From a bacterium (GTDB taxonomy: Bacteria > Dependentiae > Babeliae > Babeliales > RVW-14), in the NCBI GenBank assembly GCA_010027825.1, contig RGUK01000018.1, positions 1-17,818 on the forward strand: a stretch of DNA of 17,818 nt, given 5' to 3'. Shown here piece by piece: positions 6,568 to 13,746 of this stretch (position 1 is the stretch's first letter; each line of letters starts with the position of its first letter). The position numbers and the translations under genes were made by a program. The notes under the pieces are model-generated. The model did no database searches. It was given only the letters and a program-made list of their open reading frames with translations, and was not told where the DNA came from.

Positions 6568-8523
6568 TTAGCCTTGCTGTCCGTTGCCGTATTGTTGCGC
6601 CAACAGCATGGCCCCGCCTTGATTTTTTGCCTGTCGGCGAATGTCGTCAATTACGCTCGACACAAGTGCGTGCATAAGCGAATCGGCGCGTTTGAGTTTA
6701 ATGAGCTCGGAGTCTTTGATCGACTCTGGCTTAGACAACAAGTCGTTTGCAATTAGCTGCGCCTGCGTTTGCATGTCCGTAGGCGTGCGCGGAATGTTTG
6801 GCGAATTTTGCCGCTGCATAATGAATTGATCGACTGCGCTTGGCGCCTGTCCCGGCAATTGATTTGGCGGCGCCGCTTGCTGCGGTTGTTGCTGCGGCGG
6901 CCCGCCGCCGGCTGCTGCGTTTGGATCTTGCGGCATCCCTGTCGCGCTCGCGCCGGTATTGCCAACGCCCGCCATCATGTTCGGGGGCTGGCTCATAGCT
7001 TGCATTTGCTGCTCTTGCTGCATTTCGCTTTGAATGCGTTGCTGCTCTTCAGCGTACAGCCGCTCTTCTTCGAGCATCCTCTTGGTCTCTTCCAGATAAT
7101 CCAAACCAATAGATTTGAGCCCAGTAGATTTGGAAATTTGCTGGCCCTGCATGAGCTGCAGTTTTGCCATTTGCCGATTGAGGTCGTCGGCGTGCGTGAC
7201 GCGCATTAATTTAGCGGTGACCGGAGTCCACGACATCGCCCGCGCGACGTTTTCTATTACTTGCCCCAAAAACCTATTGAGGTTATGCGGCAAATGCGAC
7301 CAGTGCGCTTCAAACAGCCGCAAAGCAGATGGCGCAGCTTGTAGCGTAAGCGTGCCGTTAAACAACTCCACGGGCATGCCGATACATTTCAATAATGTAT
7401 CCTGCCCCTGATCAAGAAGATCCCGCGGAGCCAATTGACTGGCATCTCCGCCAAGCGCCTGATAATTGACCGGGAACGGTAACACGTTCCACCGGGCCGG
7501 ATCAGTGCGGCGGGCTCGCAACATTTGCTGCACGCGGGATGAAAAACTTGAAAGATTGATAGAGTGCACCGGATCGCCTGACGCCGGATCGCCGCCTCGT
7601 GGCGCCGGTGTAATTACGCGAAAAGGTACGACGTAATCAAGCGCGATGGCTTCGTTATAACGCATTAAAATTTGCACGTACCAGGCTTGCCGGAAATTCG
7701 TCAAAATACGAGGAATTCCCCAGCCGCGATTTCGCATGCCGGCAAGCGCGTCTTCTTTTAATTGATACAACACGCCCTTGTCGAACAACAAATTTTTACC
7801 GTCGCGCACTGCTTCAATGATTTCCCATGTTGCATTTTTTAAATAATGCAAATGCCCCGCTTTAATTTGATTCCTGTAGTCTTCTGGAATTTTCCAGATG
7901 TACTGACACTCCATGCTGTACGGATCCCACAAAATATCAATTTCGTGAGGACTCCAGCGTTTTATGGCGATACCGTCGACGCCACCGGTGCGCCGATCGA
8001 TATGGCGCCAAATGCCAGAAACTTTGCAATTCGGGCACGTGGCATGAAATTTAAAATCGGTCCACTTAAAAGCGCACGCCGTCGAATTGTGAATTTTTTC
8101 TAACGGCATTTCGAGCTGGCAGTTGTTGCACGCCAAATAACGTTTGAACGGCAGCAGCAAGCTCGTAAACGAATTACCATACGTTAAGTAATCTAACGCA
8201 ACCGTATGCAAAACGTTTTTAATGCTTAACGTTGTTTCCAAGAAATTTGCATACTTGTCTTTTTCTTCTTGACTTACTTTTTTGTCGTTGGTCTCGCCAA
8301 TTTCGACGTCAGTGATAAAGTAAGACACAACGCGATCAACGGCCTGCCGGTAAACACCGTTGGCCATCATGATGTATTCCACCCATCGCAGCGCAGTTTG
8401 GATGCTCTCCGGCATCGACAAACTGGCTACGTCGCAGAACGGGTCTGGAAAACGTTCGTCGGCAATGATGCTGCGGCCGAGCGTGTCGCCGTAGCCCATC
8501 GCGGATGTTGGCCCTACGCCCAC
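6568..8523 (-). CDS. Phage portal protein with an internal CxxC-CxxC (zinc-ribbon-like) insert
   Basis: The portal forms the dodecameric ring at one capsid vertex through which DNA is packaged and ejected. The 651-aa product has the portal outline: SIQTALRWVEYIMMANGVYRQA at 40-61 with a helix-rich start, YLTYGNSF at 112-119 (a portal hallmark), IKRWSPHEIDI at 187-197, a long helical region at 270-300, the GMPVELFNGTLTLQAAPSALRL region at 382-403 and a stem/crown-like helix at 445-510. The C-terminus 510-580 is Gln/Pro/Gly-rich and probably disordered. Residues 132-166 carry C132xxC135 and C163xxC166, a likely zinc site not found in standard portals I know. The start is GTG at 8523, with AAGG 9 nt upstream in the end of the 56-aa gene. 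Annotation as portal is by pattern; the exact lineage is uncertain. Confidence 0.85.
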   Translation of the reverse strand: MGVGPTSAMGYGDTLGRSIIADERFPDPFCDVASLSMPESIQTALRWVEYIMMANGVYRQAVDRVVSYFITDVEIGETNDKKVSQEEKDKYANFLETTLSIKNVLHTVALDYLTYGNSFTSLLLPFKRYLACNNCQLEMPLEKIHNSTACAFKWTDFKFHATCPNCKVSGIWRHIDRRTGGVDGIAIKRWSPHEIDILWDPYSMECQYIWKIPEDYRNQIKAGHLHYLKNATWEIIEAVRDGKNLLFDKGVLYQLKEDALAGMRNRGWGIPRILTNFRQAWYVQILMRYNEAIALDYVVPFRVITPAPRGGDPASGDPVHSINLSSFSSRVQQMLRARRTDPARWNVLPFPVNYQALGGDASQLAPRDLLDQGQDTLLKCIGMPVELFNGTLTLQAAPSALRLFEAHWSHLPHNLNRFLGQVIENVARAMSWTPVTAKLMRVTHADDLNRQMAKLQLMQGQQISKSTGLKSIGLDYLEETKRMLEEERLYAEEQQRIQSEMQQEQQMQAMSQPPNMMAGVGNTGASATGMPQDPNAAAGGGPPQQQPQQAAPPNQLPGQAPSAVDQFIMQRQNSPNIPRTPTDMQTQAQLIANDLLSKPESIKDSELIKLKRADSLMHALVSSVIDDIRRQAKNQGGAMLLAQQYGNGQQG

Positions 8524-8526
8524 GTA

Positions 8527-8697
8527 TCACCCTTGTGCGATATTGTCTTTAACGAGTTCTGCCGCAATTTTGCGGAAATCTTTATCGAGCGCGTTAGCTG
8601 GTTTTACCGCGTTGCTTTGAGATTCAGCTGTTTTTGTTTTATCGCTTTGGGCGAGTTCTGGCGTCCAATTTTCTGCGATAATAGCGCGTTTTTCCAT
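8527..8697 (-). CDS. Small 56-aa protein upstream of the portal
   Basis: The ATG at 8697 opens a 56-codon frame ending at TGA 8529-8527, just before the portal start. The product is hydrophilic, begins MEKRAIIAENWTPEL and ends KIAAELVKDNIAQG with a likely amphipathic helix at about 38-52. It fills an otherwise unexplained 187-nt gap between two genes in a genome with few gaps. The stretch around its stop supplies the AAGGG ribosome binding site of the portal gene. Its own ribosome binding site is weak (GAGAA), so it probably depends on coupling from the 306-aa gene, whose stop lies 13 nt upstream. No family is recognised. Placement next to the portal suggests a packaging or head-related helper, but this is inference. 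Confidence 0.7.
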   Translation of the reverse strand: MEKRAIIAENWTPELAQSDKTKTAESQSNAVKPANALDKDFRKIAAELVKDNIAQG

Positions 8698-8710
8698 TTA
8701 AATGTTCTCG

Positions 8711-9631
8711 TCAATCCGCCGGCGCTGCGCGTTCAATGCTTAATACGCAATATTCACGATTATCATAAACATACTGGAAACCCGTTGTTTGGACAAGGTA
8801 CACAACATCAAAACCTTTAATTAATACGGCCCACGGGCGGCGGTACGGATCATTTGCCAGCGGAAACCAACGAGCCGCGCTTTGATCAAAACGTAAATCG
8901 TAAATAAGTACAATAAAGCCCGAAACTGGTTCGTCGTCGGTCGCCGGGGCGATGTCTACAAGTACGTCATGGTAAAACGCCGAAACCGTGCCGATACCCT
9001 CTTTTTCAAAATACACGAGTTTTTGCGGCGGTCCGATTAATTGACCCTTAACAGCCGCCGGCGGCAAATTGTTATTTACGGTTTGTTTTTTCTGTCCAAA
9101 TACCGAAAGCGGGCTGACTTGGTTGTGAATTTTTGCGGCTTTTTGTCCGCCAGCATTGACGCTGGCGATAGCGCTAGCTTCATCAAAATTTTCGTCAGCG
9201 GCTACTTCTTCAAAGTCGCTCTCCGGCGGTTGAGGCATACGCGACGTAACGTTCGCGGCAGCAACTTTGGGCGCCGCAGTCGCTTTAACGTCTGTCCCGG
9301 CCAATCGCGCCAATTCTTCAAATGCCATCGCAGTGCGCTCCCTAATTGATTCAATATCGCCAGCCGGATAACGCTCACTTGCCCGAGCCAGTGCTTCGGT
9401 TATACGCACCGACGTAAATTGATCCAGCGTAACTGATTTTTTATTTGGTCCGTCGGGCTCCACAACGATTTCAATTTTTTTGCGCTCGTGCGGATTAAAA
9501 TTTACAGGTTTACCGCCGGGCGTTGCCGGCGAAACAATTACGCCAACAAGCCCGCGAACAGGTCGCATTAACTCGGCCAGCGTGCGCCCGTTGCTTAATT
9601 TTTCTTCGCCCGGCGTTTTGTAATTGCTCAT
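8711..9631 (-). CDS. Unrecognised 306-aa protein upstream of the portal
   Basis: The function is not recognised. The start is ATG 9631 with TTGGAG at 9636-9641 (4-nt spacing); the frame is open further upstream to 9775, but that part runs through the terminator and the end of the preceding gene. Residues 1-115 look folded (MSNYKTPGEEKLSNGRTLAE, then beta and helical segments). Residues about 118-205 are Ala/Pro/Glu-rich and look like a flexible linker. The C-terminal domain at about 210-306 is hydrophobic and beta-rich (FIVLIYDLRFD, WAVLIKGFDVVYLV, QYVYDNREYCVL). It is the first gene after a strong terminator and leads the 56-aa and portal genes, so it may be a head or neck component; this is inferred from position only. 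Confidence 0.72.
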   Translation of the reverse strand: MSNYKTPGEEKLSNGRTLAELMRPVRGLVGVIVSPATPGGKPVNFNPHERKKIEIVVEPDGPNKKSVTLDQFTSVRITEALARASERYPAGDIESIRERTAMAFEELARLAGTDVKATAAPKVAAANVTSRMPQPPESDFEEVAADENFDEASAIASVNAGGQKAAKIHNQVSPLSVFGQKKQTVNNNLPPAAVKGQLIGPPQKLVYFEKEGIGTVSAFYHDVLVDIAPATDDEPVSGFIVLIYDLRFDQSAARWFPLANDPYRRPWAVLIKGFDVVYLVQTTGFQYVYDNREYCVLSIERAAPAD

Positions 9632-9635
9632 ACAG

Positions 9636-9641
9636 CTCCAA
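9636..9641 (-). promoter_or_regulatory. Ribosome binding site TTGGAG deciding start at 9631
   Basis: GGAG lies 4 nt before ATG 9631 and directly after the terminator T-tract. It fixes the start of the 306-aa gene and rules out a 48-residue N-terminal extension through the terminator hairpin. Confidence 0.7.
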
Positions 9642-9646
9642 TAGCT

Positions 9647-9681
9647 AAAAAAAGGGGGCCGGCTACTTAGCCAGGCCCCCC
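9647..9681 (-). terminator. Intrinsic (rho-independent) terminator
   Basis: On the minus strand a GC-rich hairpin of 11 base pairs (positions 9654-9664 with 9669-9680, one bulged base at 9673) is followed at once by seven T residues (9647-9653). The loop is four bases (9665-9668). There is no T-tract on the other side, so it acts only in the direction of the genes. The TAA stop of the 100-aa gene (9669-9667) falls in the loop and top base pair, so a ribosome finishing that gene would cover the hairpin. Only about 15 nt remain before the next gene's start. Confidence 0.85.
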
Positions 9682-9969
9682 AAAAGAATTCGAGTCGAGT
9701 TCGGGGCATGCGCTGTATAACAGATTTTTTGGAACCTGAAAATACAAACGCCCCAGCGGTAAACCGGGGCCGCATGCCGCAATTACACTTTCCGTGGTCG
9801 GCAGCACTTCGGCTACCACCGTGCCGGCAACAAGATGCGCAACAACTAAACCGAGTTCTGTGTTATCAGGAAAAACCGGCAACGTTTTCGGCGTTGCGTC
9901 TGCGGCTAAAAGCCACGACAACAACGACAACGTTTTACTCGGCTCCTGCGGTTTAATTAAATAACGCAT
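9667..9969 (-). CDS. Unrecognised 100-aa hydrophobic-rich protein
   Basis: The function is not recognised. The ATG at 9969 begins 11 nt after the stop of the 367-aa gene, with no evident ribosome binding site, so translation is probably coupled. The protein has a mildly hydrophobic stretch at about 36-58 (TELGLVVAHLVAGTVVAEVL), which is too interrupted to call a membrane segment firmly. It ends in a Gly/Pro run whose codons form the left arm of the terminator. A small folded beta-rich domain is likely. It closes the transcription unit that begins upstream. Confidence 0.68.
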   Translation of the reverse strand: MRYLIKPQEPSKTLSLLSWLLAADATPKTLPVFPDNTELGLVVAHLVAGTVVAEVLPTTESVIAACGPGLPLGRLYFQVPKNLLYSACPELDSNSFGGPG

Positions 9970-9980
9970 CCACGCAGCCG

Positions 9981-11084
9981 TTAACCAATTGCGGGAACGG
10001 GCGTCGACCAGTTTACAGTCGGCAGAATATTACCGCTATAGGGCTCCGGCAAATCCTGCAAACTTTCAACCGTAACGACTTGCACTATCGACCGCCCTGA
10101 AACTTTCATATCCTGTTCCGGGTTTTTAGCCGCAGACAGGATATCCGCATCCGACGCAGCGGCGGCTAATCCGCCGATTTGTCGGCGCGCCGCCACAATA
10201 AACTCTCGTTTGCGCCGGGCGGCGGCAACAGAAACAGGAAATTCGACTTGAACCGCTGCGGTTGAATTTAGCAGCGCGTCGTAAACCTGCTCTTCGGCAA
10301 TCTCGCCGCCCGACAATTCCCGCCTAAAAGCGGCGGCCAGGGTCTCCAAAACATCCTGAGGAATCTTGTCGACCTGCGTGATGTTCTTTTCGGCCAGCAA
10401 TCGTCGCGCCGGGTTCTCTACCTCGACACTAATCCGACGCAGCTTGTTAAAAGGATTAGGCACAAACTGCCCGAGCACGGGCCTGTAATCCTCCCAAGCC
10501 ATGTTGTCGTTAATCGCACGCGCGACAAACGAGGACACAGCAATCCGCGCGTCAACAAGCGTCAAGCCGGGCATCGAATCAGTATCGATGATCGCTTCGG
10601 GCGTGATTGCCCGTTTCGCCTCATCGATGCGCTCGTACCCAGACACGAACGGCACGAGCAACCGCGGAAACCGCGCCGGTGGCAATTCCAGGTTATTTCC
10701 GCTCTTAACGCTGCGCGCGTACGTAAGTAGCGCTTCCGCCATCGTGCAACCCCAACCGGCTACCACACGATGCCCGGAATTTGCAGCATCTAGCGGGCCA
10801 TTTACCCGCAAGGGCGCGGTAAAATCCCAGCGCCCCAGTACCTTGCCGTAAATCAATTGGCCGCCCTTAGGCCGACTGATTGTCATGCTCAGAAACAATC
10901 CGTTTCTGGTCGGCTCTAACGTAACCGCCGGCGGGCGCGTAAGTTCGCGCGGCCGACGAAAGTAGTTAAATGTGTGCCCAACACCCGGCACATCCATCTT
11001 CGCGACTACGCCTTCCAGCACGTGACAGACATCGCTGTCGAATTCGCCCAAGAGCTTTTTCTGCCGCGCTTCTAGTGTGGCCAT
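9981..11084 (-). CDS. Unrecognised 367-aa protein, GC-richer than neighbours
   Basis: The function is not recognised. ATG 11084 is preceded by a weak GGAT at 9-nt spacing. The first 180 residues look beta-rich with a central NGLFLSMTISRPKGGQL and a short helix (AEALLTYARSV). Residues 180-300 are mixed (FVARAINDNMAW, PNPFNKLRRISVEV) and helical (VLETLAAAFRREL). An Arg/Lys-rich stretch near 300-315 (AAARRKREFIVAARR) could bind nucleic acid, though this is a guess. Base use differs from the flanks: 38 of 60 bases are G or C in 10141-10200 and 36 of 60 in 10741-10800, against 29 of 60 in 12481-12540. It is followed by the 100-aa gene and the terminator. A structural or packaging role is possible given the portal nearby. 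Confidence 0.75.
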   Translation of the reverse strand: MATLEARQKKLLGEFDSDVCHVLEGVVAKMDVPGVGHTFNYFRRPRELTRPPAVTLEPTRNGLFLSMTISRPKGGQLIYGKVLGRWDFTAPLRVNGPLDAANSGHRVVAGWGCTMAEALLTYARSVKSGNNLELPPARFPRLLVPFVSGYERIDEAKRAITPEAIIDTDSMPGLTLVDARIAVSSFVARAINDNMAWEDYRPVLGQFVPNPFNKLRRISVEVENPARRLLAEKNITQVDKIPQDVLETLAAAFRRELSGGEIAEEQVYDALLNSTAAVQVEFPVSVAAARRKREFIVAARRQIGGLAAAASDADILSAAKNPEQDMKVSGRSIVQVVTVESLQDLPEPYSGNILPTVNWSTPVPAIG

Positions 11085-11095
11085 GACATTATCCG

Positions 11096-11293
11096 TTAGT
11101 TTGAGGTTGCAGTTCGGCCGCGCACGACATCCGAGCGCCTGACCGAACTGTCATAGAACTTGTTTTCAGCAAAAGTTTCCCATTCTGTGCAGGAAACTTT
11201 TTGACGCGGTCGATCATAAAAAGTCAACAGAATATAATCGCCGACTTTGCGCTGCCGTTTTACCGGCACGCCTCTGTACGTAACTACTCGCAT
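11096..11293 (-). CDS. Small basic protein (65 aa), unrecognised
   Basis: ATG 11293 is chosen because AAGGAG lies 7 nt upstream; the frame is open to 11395, but that would overlap the preceding gene by 32 bases. The product is basic, begins MRVVTYRGVPVKRQRKVGDY and continues with a beta-like ILLTFYDRP, then ends in an Arg-rich tail (SSVRRSDVVRGR). It resembles small SH3-like or RNA/DNA-binding phage proteins in shape only; no family is recognised. Its stop is 11 nt before the 367-aa gene's start. Confidence 0.68.
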   Translation of the reverse strand: MRVVTYRGVPVKRQRKVGDYILLTFYDRPRQKVSCTEWETFAENKFYDSSVRRSDVVRGRTATSN

Positions 11294-11300
11294 TTGCACG

Positions 11301-11306
11301 CTCCTT
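11301..11306 (-). promoter_or_regulatory. Ribosome binding site AAGGAG deciding start at 11293
   Basis: A strong AAGGAG with 7-nt spacing precedes ATG 11293, in the 70-nt gap between two genes. It places the start 34 codons downstream of the longest frame. Confidence 0.75.
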
Positions 11307-11363
11307 ACCCACAATAGCGCTGCGCGCGCGGGGCAATAAATATGCCGCGTTATTTGCAGATAT

Positions 11364-11807
11364 TTAGCTGTCAGGATCGGGCAAAATTTTGTCAAAAATG
11401 TCAGCTATGTTTTCGTCGTCATCCGGGAAAAATTCTTTTTCGAGCGGCTGCGGCGCCGAGCGTTTCTCCGGCACTACAATTTCTGCGGGCGGCTGCAAGT
11501 GAATCGCGTCGTGGCCCAAATAACCTGTATCGTCAACTTCAAAGTTGTCGCCGGGTTCGGTGAACAGCGGTTTATTGCCCCACGGTGTCAGCAAATAACG
11601 AAACGGGCCTTTAGAGATTTTTAATTGCATACCGGCAAAATTAAATGCTGTGGCATCTTTATCCACCAGCGATTTTAATTTGTGTTGCAAGTCGTCAACC
11701 GTATCAAACTCGTGAACAGAAAATTCGCCGTCAGCTGTTAAAACAGCCGTGTAAAATTTGACTGGCGGAAAAACCGAATCCGTTTGATTATTTTCAGGCT
11801 CAGTCAT
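11364..11807 (-). CDS. Unrecognised 147-aa acidic protein
   Basis: The function is not recognised. ATG 11807 overlaps the stop of the 221-aa gene by 8 nt (ATGACTGA), so translation is coupled. The first 12 residues are polar. Residues 15-95 look like a small alpha-beta fold (VKFYTAVLTADGEFSVHEFD, then a helix DDLQHKLKSLV, then beta strands ending FRYLLTPWGNKPLF). The C-terminal 50 residues are Pro/Glu/Asp-rich with an acidic run (FFPDDDENIADIFD) and are probably flexible; such acidic tails often contact basic partners. It lies two genes after the RuvC-like resolvase. Confidence 0.72.
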   Translation of the reverse strand: MTEPENNQTDSVFPPVKFYTAVLTADGEFSVHEFDTVDDLQHKLKSLVDKDATAFNFAGMQLKISKGPFRYLLTPWGNKPLFTEPGDNFEVDDTGYLGHDAIHLQPPAEIVVPEKRSAPQPLEKEFFPDDDENIADIFDKILPDPDS

Positions 11808-12465
11808 TTTTGCCGCGCTCTAGTATGGGATCGTCTGCCGTGTTACCGGGGTGCCACAATTCTCCGCCCACCGCATTTAAAATGTTCGGCAAATTGTTAT
11901 TCGGCGTTATGGTCAGTTGCGGCGGTTTTATTGAGTTTTTCTCGGCGGGTAGTTGCGCTAAATAAGCGACAAATTTGTTCGTAATTACGCCAAATACTTT
12001 TACAGTTAATGTTTCTGCTACGCGAGATGTTGGGTCGGGAATCGTCAGGTCATATGAAAACACGCGAGCAAAAAATCCAGTTTTAGGATCTGAATACGCA
12101 ATCCCGCCCAAAAACCCAAAACACTCATTTGCGCGATCTTTACTGATAGCGTAAAGCCGTTTATCCCAATTTACTGGCGTTACAGTTTTTGGCGCCGGCT
12201 TTACGCCAAGTCCCCGAAAAAAGAATTCCTTGTCTTTTTTCAGGTCAATGTAAAAAGGGCGGTGATCAGAATTTGGCGTCGGAAAATAGGCGTTAAACTC
12301 AATTACCGGCTCGCGATCAAATCCGCCGTGGGTGAACAATATTGCCGGCGTAAATAACGCAGGCGGTTTTGAGCTATTTCGCAAAATTTCTGAGCATGAC
12401 ACCGCAGAAATGGCGTCAGCTTGCGTGACCGAGTCAACCTGCTGAAATTTTGGGTTTACGCTCAT
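11800..12465 (-). CDS. Unrecognised 221-aa protein coupled to the resolvase gene
   Basis: The function is not recognised. ATG 12465 overlaps the resolvase stop as ATGA, and its own stop overlaps the next gene by 8 nt. The protein looks mostly beta, with strands such as EPVIEFNAYFPT, RPFYIDLKKDKEFFF, GFFARVFSYDLTI and AETLTVKVFGVITNKF, and a polar C-terminal 40 residues rich in Pro and Asn. This could be an OB- or jelly-roll-like fold, but no motif fixes it. The close coupling to a RuvC-like resolvase makes a DNA-processing partner possible; no sequence feature proves that. Confidence 0.73.
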   Translation of the reverse strand: MSVNPKFQQVDSVTQADAISAVSCSEILRNSSKPPALFTPAILFTHGGFDREPVIEFNAYFPTPNSDHRPFYIDLKKDKEFFFRGLGVKPAPKTVTPVNWDKRLYAISKDRANECFGFLGGIAYSDPKTGFFARVFSYDLTIPDPTSRVAETLTVKVFGVITNKFVAYLAQLPAEKNSIKPPQLTITPNNNLPNILNAVGGELWHPGNTADDPILERGKND

Positions 12466-13103
12466 TTTTGTTTAGCGTTATCTATGCCGGCCTGAATTTC
12501 TTTGATTAGCATGATGAGCACAAACGCGGCGTCTACAACGTTATCTATGCCGGTTGATTTATAGCGCGCGGCATCAAACGCAGAGCCGAAAAAGCGATTA
12601 GCCGCGGCAATCATGTCTTCTTTATTTGACTTGCCAGAGCCGGTAGCAAACTTTTTGATAGTACTAATACCGTAACCGCGCGCAATAAGTTCAGCCTCTT
12701 CTGCCCACGCAGCTGCCGTTATTTTCATTCCGCCGAGGACTTCAGAAGCTTTTGAAACCCGCGCCAATACAGCGGGAATGCCAAATTTTTTCCCAGCAAA
12801 AAATTCTTTTGGCGGCGAGTACTTAACATCTTCATACCCGATTACATCGGGTTTTACGACGTTGAGAAAAGCGCGCAATCGAACATAGCGCGCGACATTT
12901 GACTCAAGGCCTTGCGGCGACAAATCCCACTGAAATAGCTGTAAACGGTCTTTTAGAAGTTTACTGCCTTTTTCGTGATCGTATATCGCAACGCCGCAAT
13001 TGCTACCAAAATCCAGCCCAAGATAACGAATAGTTTTGGCTGGCGGTTTTTGTAACTTAGCCCCGAACTGTTCGGGGTTGTTGTACATCCTGTATTTCGG
13101 CAT
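12462..13103 (-). CDS. RuvC-like Holliday junction resolvase (RNase H fold)
   Basis: Enzymes of this type cut four-way or branched DNA, and in phages help trim DNA before packaging. The 213-aa product has the first strand YLGLDFGSNCGVAIYD with catalytic D31, a second acidic site E91 in VIGYEDVKYSPP, a helix pair leading to TGSGKSNKEDM (154-164), and a last motif GIDNVVDAAF (185-194) with D187 and D191. RuvC uses D, E, D, D with the last two three apart; here the gap is four, so the exact pair is uncertain. A 25-residue N-terminal extension precedes the domain (RuvC usually starts almost directly at the first strand). ATG 13103 overlaps the previous TAA (TAATG). Distinguishing it from other RNase H-fold phage nucleases would need a profile search. 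Confidence 0.8.
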   Translation of the reverse strand: MPKYRMYNNPEQFGAKLQKPPAKTIRYLGLDFGSNCGVAIYDHEKGSKLLKDRLQLFQWDLSPQGLESNVARYVRLRAFLNVVKPDVIGYEDVKYSPPKEFFAGKKFGIPAVLARVSKASEVLGGMKITAAAWAEEAELIARGYGISTIKKFATGSGKSNKEDMIAAANRFFGSAFDAARYKSTGIDNVVDAAFVLIMLIKEIQAGIDNAKQK

Positions 13104-13744
13104 TATCCGTCCTGCGGCAAAGACTTACGACGACTAAAAAAACGCGACCAAAAAAATGAACGCGAAGCCTGCGAATTTTTAACGGCCGACAGTTCTTCCG
13201 TCAAGCGCTGCACTTCTTTAAACATCGTAGCTAGGCGCGTTTGCAACACATCTACTCGCAGCCGCAGACAATCCGCCGTCGTGTCGGGGGCGTACACGGG
13301 CGCTCCCTGCTTGCGAACGAACTCGCTAACAGACGCCGCAAATCTGGCCATATCGTTAGCGGCCGGACTATCTTCACCCACGTTAGAAACTTCTCGCACG
13401 GCTTTAAACCAAGCCGCTAGAAAAATTTCGCCAATTGAAGCAAACAAAAAGTGTTGCACAACGGGCCGCAAGTCGTAAAAGTTACGCCGGGCCAATGCTT
13501 GGTCGAGCGACTGTACAGGATCCGACGAATTAACAAAATCACGCTGCGCTTGCGCTAGTGATTCTGCGGCGAGCACAATTTCATCTTCTGTAATGTTTAG
13601 TTCAGCGCGCATGGCTTGTTTTTCCGGCGCTTCCATGTTTTCAATTGCAGTCACCATCAACGTCGGCGTGATGTACGCAAAATCGCGCTCAGGGTTGTAT
13701 AGCGGGCCAGTTTCACCGCGCTTTCGATATCCAATATCGCCCAT
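13103..13744 (-). CDS. Unrecognised 213-aa protein, helical, coiled-coil and basic C-terminus
   Basis: The function is not recognised. ATG 13744 has a perfect AAAGGAG at 7-8 nt spacing. The protein is mostly helical: residues 30-110 (MVTAIENMEAPEKQAMRAEL, then EIVLAAESLAQAQRDF), a hydrophobic helix near 103-118 (FASIGEIFLAAWFKAV), and a heptad-like region near 163-192 (LRLRVDVLQTRLATMFKEVQ) typical of a coiled coil. It ends in an aromatic and basic tail (SFFWSRFFSRRKSLP) that could bind nucleic acid or a membrane surface. Its stop overlaps the resolvase start (TAATG). The likely role is a structural or DNA-handling factor; this is inference from shape. Confidence 0.73.
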   Translation of the reverse strand: MGDIGYRKRGETGPLYNPERDFAYITPTLMVTAIENMEAPEKQAMRAELNITEDEIVLAAESLAQAQRDFVNSSDPVQSLDQALARRNFYDLRPVVQHFLFASIGEIFLAAWFKAVREVSNVGEDSPAANDMARFAASVSEFVRKQGAPVYAPDTTADCLRLRVDVLQTRLATMFKEVQRLTEELSAVKNSQASRSFFWSRFFSRRKSLPQDG

Positions 13745-13746
13745 GA

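Noticed and set aside
8269..8820. 183-codon plus-strand frame opposite the portal start
   Set aside because: It runs antisense to three well-supported minus-strand genes and lacks a ribosome binding site or recognisable protein features.
9632..9775. 48-residue N-terminal extension of the 306-aa protein
   Set aside because: It would run through the terminator hairpin and the end of the 100-aa gene; GGAG at 9636-9639 marks ATG 9631.
11335..11342. AATAAATA resembling a T4-type late promoter box
   Set aside because: It lies on the plus strand, against the direction of all genes, and differs from TATAAATA.
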